A stretch of 64,000 bases of DNA from assembly GCA_003439945.1 (NCBI GenBank), contig QVRM01004832.1, positions 124,001 to 188,000 on the forward strand, given 5' to 3'. The notes under the pieces were generated by a model, which was not told where the DNA came from, did not search any database, and was given only the letters and a program-made list of their open reading frames with translations. How positions within the stretch are numbered: position 1 is the first letter of the stretch; each line of letters opens with the position of its first letter. A program made the position numbers and the translations under genes. The stretch comes from Dermanyssus gallinae (lineage: Eukaryota; Arthropoda; Arachnida; Mesostigmata; Dermanyssidae). Shown here in pieces: positions 60,208 through 64,000 of this stretch.

Positions 60208-60599
60208 ATATACTAAAAGAGAGAACTACTTACACTCCGGCCGCCCGCGATTTAATACGCGCGAGCCTCTGACGGGAGTGCCCGCCAGCCCGAATAGACA
60301 GGCCAGCAGCTCCCCCACCCTCCCCCCTATCGAGGTTCGGAATGGGGGTACCACACTACTCCACCGTACCGATTAGACGCATTCACCTCGCGATTCCGCG
60401 TTACACACCAGAATATTCCACCGTCCCCCTTTTACAGGGGAGTTAGACCCACTCCAGCGCAGGGGTTCCCCGTGATTACGGGGCCAGAAGGTCCTCCTTT
60501 CATGTGGCCACTTCTCACTCACAGAATAACAAAAACTGAAACGACTAAGGTCGCGCGGGCCAAGTTTTGCTCTAATCGGTGACGGCGTTTATTGTTTGA
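60208..60599. other. Unassigned, GC-rich
   Basis: C-rich DNA (60270-60500) with no recognised RNA or protein. Confidence 0.35.
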
Positions 60600-61120
60600 G
60601 TTTGGTTCGAAGAAATGAAGCAATCTTTTGGAAGCCGAAATGGAGGGGCAATAAATCTGCATTAAGTTCTGTGTTTTTTGTAAGCGGTGGAAATGTTACG
60701 AGCTGCTTATAGTGACCAAGCAGTATTCCGAAACACCCTGTGTACACAGTATCGTCGATTTGGCGACGGACGTGAAGAGGCCTAAGATGACCCAATCTGG
60801 GAAAGCCTTTGATGTCAATAAGAGAAGAAAACACTAGTAAAGCTCGTGGTATCGTAGTCAACGACGGCCGAACCATTGTACGATCAGGGAAATAGCTAAG
60901 AAATTAGAGATATAATATGCATCAGTTTCAGTAGTATTGGCCGATATTTTATGCGTCAATAGATTGGCAGCGACGTTATTTCTAAAAACCTTGAATTTCC
61001 TGCAAACTAACGCCCGTCGGGAAATGTCCGAATGGAAACTTTAGGCGTTTGCAGAAAACCCTGGATTGCTTCAGTCAGTGATTACAGGAGGCGAAGTTTG
61101 AAGTAAATGTTGCTTAAGCA
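60600..61120 (+). pseudogene. Mariner relic, N-terminal half
   Basis: The plus strand in shifting frames gives AYSDQAVFRNTLCTQYRRFG then DGREEA-stop-DDP (hinge), REENTSKARGIVVND, SIGRYF-like residues, LEFPAN, KPWIASVSDY and ITGGEV (normally ITGDEx, first Asp region). The N-terminal hinge and both HTH zones are recognisable; the rest of the catalytic domain is absent. It faces the 58250-59155 relic of the same family across palindrome FB4. Confidence 0.6.
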
Positions 61121-63299
61121 AAGTTCTTAAAGGTCCCTGCTTATAAACATTACTCCGGTTGAGCTAATTTAGAGCATATTGAGTATATTTAGTAGCTTCT
61201 AATATTGACTATGAAGCTCACCTAAGCATGGGCCCACACGTCTGCGTGAGATAAAGGAGAAGATCTGTCTATCGGACTGTCTTAAGGATGAAAGGAGAAA
61301 GAGACATACAATGAAGGAGCGAATATACGTAACCTGGTAAAATGTTTCGGTGCTACTTTTTGGTTCGATGATTAAGCCTACATCTGCGACATATAAACTA
61401 CGAAACATTAAGTGTTATCAAGCTTAATGGGAGATACAAATAATAAAATGTATCACCTAGTGGAAAATCGCAACAAGTAGTTAGCTCTAGGTACGTCTTC
61501 GTCCGTGTAATGTACCCGGATTATCCCCAATGGACGCCTTTTTGACATATCGGGTAGGTGGACTTATACTCCTTTGATGGCAATGCAATAAGAACAGAAA
61601 CGGGCACATTATAACTATTGTTGCTTTTTCTTGCAAAGTGTTACTGTAGCAACAATGTCAGCACACAGACTGCAGACGCACAAAAATGATTCTACTAGGC
61701 CCGTGCCTCCAACTCTCGTGTTCGATATTGACATATTTATAATTATATGCCAACTTGAATAGCAAACTCATTTCAAAGTAAACAATAAACAAAATACGGT
61801 ACTTAAGCCAGTGATCTCGGAGTCAGTGATTAGTACGGCGCCTATTTTCAGAAAGGGCCTTTACAGCGAAAATGAGGAGGGGTATCAGACCTAGAGGTGG
61901 ATATGTAGTACGTGTAGAGTGCGTCCGGAGTCCCGATCAGACGTTATGCTTAGAGCTGCTTCCGACGAAAGTTACGATTTATTGGGCTCCTGACGTAATT
62001 TCCGCATATGATAGTGATTTCAGAAGACTTAAAAGACATGTGAAGGTGTTAATTGCTTAAACCATCCTTGAGTTATACGGTCTATCACTGCTGTATTGGC
62101 GTGACATTAAGTGAGCGGAACTCAGATACTGGCACTAAAATTAGCTGTTTTCAGGACAATCAAGCTTGAGTTGCACTTGCTTGACACTTGCAAGAGCAAC
62201 AAGTGTTAAAACCTTAGTCCGATATTTTAGTTAAGTGAATATATAACCACGTATAGCCACAAAGGTAAAAAAATACTTTTTTTTCGACTTAAGAATCCAG
62301 TAATAATTTGTTCATTCTACCAAATTTCCGACATGTGCACTCAGTTGGTTACGCCAGTCCTTAATTACTTCACGCTTTTATTTTTGCGTAAAAATACGCG
62401 CTACTTTCTGCACTAGAGCCAGTCGGTAAATTGTAGGTCCATTAAAAGTGTGCTGCAGCGTAGAATAAAACATTCCGATACGTGCGACTGTATGCGAGTT
62501 AAAAAAATGGATATCTTCATTTAGCTAGCAAGATTAGTAAATATTCCTCTACTCGGCCCAGCAGTTTCGCATTAATAAATTAGCTAGATGTGGCCTTAGG
62601 TTTCGTACTCCCCACCTTAGGATGAGATAACTTAAAGGGTCGCAGGGAATGCAAACGAATGCAATGACTATCTAAAACTTTTAAAACATCCTATTTATCT
62701 TTCTTTTTCTAAATAAAGGAAACAACATACTTCTTTTATCAGCAAAAAAACATTAGAGGCTTCAGCCAGTGTCCATGCAGTGGATCGCACGGAAACGCGT
62801 GCCTATTCTCGCCCAAAACAGCCGGTCACAACTGAACGTTCGTATTTTGGTTTATTGGATAACGATTAAGTCTATGGACGAGAGGCAGGCCAACGAAAAC
62901 GAAACAATACCTATATATCGGCTTTCTCCACGTGCACAGAGCAAAGCTTTCTCGTTCGTAAAACGTTGAAGATGGATCACCTCCTTGAGTTCAGCCTCAA
63001 TGTTTAAAGATAGGACGGTTCTGTGCCGCCCCGTTCCTCATCACTAGCCTCTCTACCTACAGCACCTAGCACAGCCCAGGCGGCCTAAAAAGAGATAGGA
63101 AGGCGCCAACACAGAGAGGAATTCGCTGTGGCAGCACGTAACAGCCACGTCAGCCTGCCCAAGCAGCTGACGGATCTTCCCTTCTTCTCCCGCTGGCGCA
63201 ACTACGGCATTCAAACCCAATTAGGTGTGTTCGCTGAAGGCCGGTTATATCTAGATTGTTGTTGTTATTGCTTCGTGAGCCCTTTTCGGGCAATCTCTC
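61121..63299. other. Unassigned
   Basis: About 2 kb with no recognised gene. The frame at 61872-62060 has a weak mariner resemblance (ELLPTKVTI, FRRLKRHV) judged too thin to call. Confidence 0.35.
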
Positions 63300-63310
63300 A
63301 TATATATATA

Positions 63311-63380
<70 letters not shown>
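63300..63380. repeat. (TA)n microsatellite
   Basis: About 40 TA units with one interruption. Confidence 0.97.
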
Positions 63381-63382
<2 letters not shown>

Positions 63383-63481
63383 AGGTACAGTCTACACGAA
63401 TACATCTTTATTTGTACTCGGTTGTAATAATATCGGTCAATATACAATATGTAGAGCAAAAATAAGTATGTACAAATGCAT

Positions 63482-63484
63482 TGA

Positions 63485-63554
<70 letters not shown>
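63482..63554. repeat. (AAT)n to (ATT)n palindromic microsatellite
   Basis: AAT triplets to about 63526 switch to their complement, TTA triplets, so the whole tract can fold on itself. Confidence 0.95.
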
Positions 63555-63555
<1 letters not shown>

Positions 63556-63622
63556 CGAAGTCTCTCAGTTGATCGAAGACCAGGTGATAACCGCACAGTC
63601 AAATAGACAGTACCTGAACAGA

Positions 63623-63930
63623 ATGGAACGCCTGCGTTGTGGATGTGCAAGTCCAATGGGACCAATCGCTCTCCAGTGCGGGCAATGCCAACGAATGTTC
63701 CACCCGACGTGTAAAACAACGGATGAACAGCAACCGAAAGAACATTCTGGCGTCGTACGGAACTGCCGGATATGCACACAGTTGAGGCTAGCCTAGCCTA
63801 ACGCTACTACTGTGTGTGCAAATATTGATGCCGAGCTCTCCAACACGATGTGCTGGCTTTTCAAGAGAGTGCGTACCCTGGAATGTGAGTTCGCGGCGTA
63901 CAAAGCACAACACGCCAATAAGTCAGCATA
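63623..63930 (+). CDS. LINE ORF1-like start with PHD-type zinc finger, truncated by a stop and the window end
   Basis: From the Met at 63623: CGCASPMG...LQCGQCQRMFHPTC...CRIC gives the Cys/His order of a PHD-like finger (C-x-C, C-x2-C, H-x2-C, C-x2-C). A stop at 63794 is followed in the same region by DAELSNTMCWLFKRVRTLEC and EFAAYKAQHAN, a possible coiled coil. A PHD-like finger followed by a coiled coil is the layout of ORF1 in several arthropod and CR1-like LINEs. A host PHD protein is less likely given the surroundings, but the window ends too soon to decide. Confidence 0.5.
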
Positions 63931-64000
63931 GCCCAAACCTTGGAGACGTCAGACATGAACCTCGAGCGAGGCGATGACCAACCAGCACGAAGGCACCATC

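Noticed and set aside
61872..62060. Possible mariner fragment (ELLPTKVTI)
   Set aside because: Only one short block resembles mariner; no catalytic motif.

Overview
This is a repeat-dominated stretch of a eukaryotic nuclear genome. It shows no operons, ribosome-binding sites or CRISPR. Almost every protein signal is a decayed transposable element: mariner (DD34D) transposases, several clades of non-LTR retrotransposon (LINE), and one Ty3/gypsy-type RNase H scrap. tRNA-derived SINEs, long fold-back (inverted-repeat) elements and very many (TA)n and (ATT)n microsatellites fill much of the rest. Mariners of this type, LINEs of jockey/R1-like and LDD-motif type, and tRNA SINEs fit an invertebrate, most likely an arthropod; a tick or mite is my guess only. 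No host gene can be named. The best host-exon candidate is a 44-codon terminal exon on the minus strand at 45782-45918.

Layout. 0.3-2.3 kb: two minus-strand LINE reverse-transcriptase (RT) remnants separated by a (TA)n tract. 3.5-6.1 kb: one minus-strand mariner cut twice by LINE pieces, one of them with a probable 8-bp target duplication. 6.8-8.1 kb: a nearly intact 1.3-kb mariner with both terminal repeats and a single frame break in a T7 run. 8.1-9.7 kb: two fold-backs, the second 1.16 kb long. 9.8-11.5 kb: an R1-like RT end followed by a decayed mariner. 15.6-16.1 kb: a three-unit tandem repeat. 17.0-17.7 kb: a large imperfect palindrome. 19.3-21.4 kb: LINE ORF1 zinc knuckles, an ORF2 endonuclease start, a fold-back arm and a LINE 3' end. 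24.7-26.7 kb: a minus-strand LINE (endonuclease plus RT). 27.5-28.8 kb: a double palindrome and a 919-bp fold-back. 30.7-32.5 kb: two tRNA-type SINEs. 33.4-34.0 kb: second copy of the 0.3-kb RT family.

37.8-40.1 kb: a diverged direct duplication whose second copy abuts a 5'-truncated mariner with an open 286-codon frame. 40.3-41.1 kb: a minus-strand LINE fragment. 44.0-44.3 kb: gypsy RNase H remnant. 45.7-46.4 kb: possible host exon and a hairpin. 47.1 kb: a possible SINE. 52.5-54.2 kb: the longest LINE ORF2 relic. 54.8-56.1 kb: GC-rich triplet-repeat island. 58.2-61.1 kb: two mariner relics facing each other across a palindrome. 63.3-64.0 kb: microsatellites and the start of a LINE ORF1 with a PHD-like finger, cut by the window end.

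The genes do not form a pathway. The coherent picture is layered insertion and decay: (TA)n tracts border fold-backs and element ends, LINEs land in mariners, and small fold-backs and SINEs mark shared families. I see no convincing undescribed functional system. The most noteworthy items are the fold-back family with a conserved internal core, the twice-interrupted mariner, and the isolated exon candidate.
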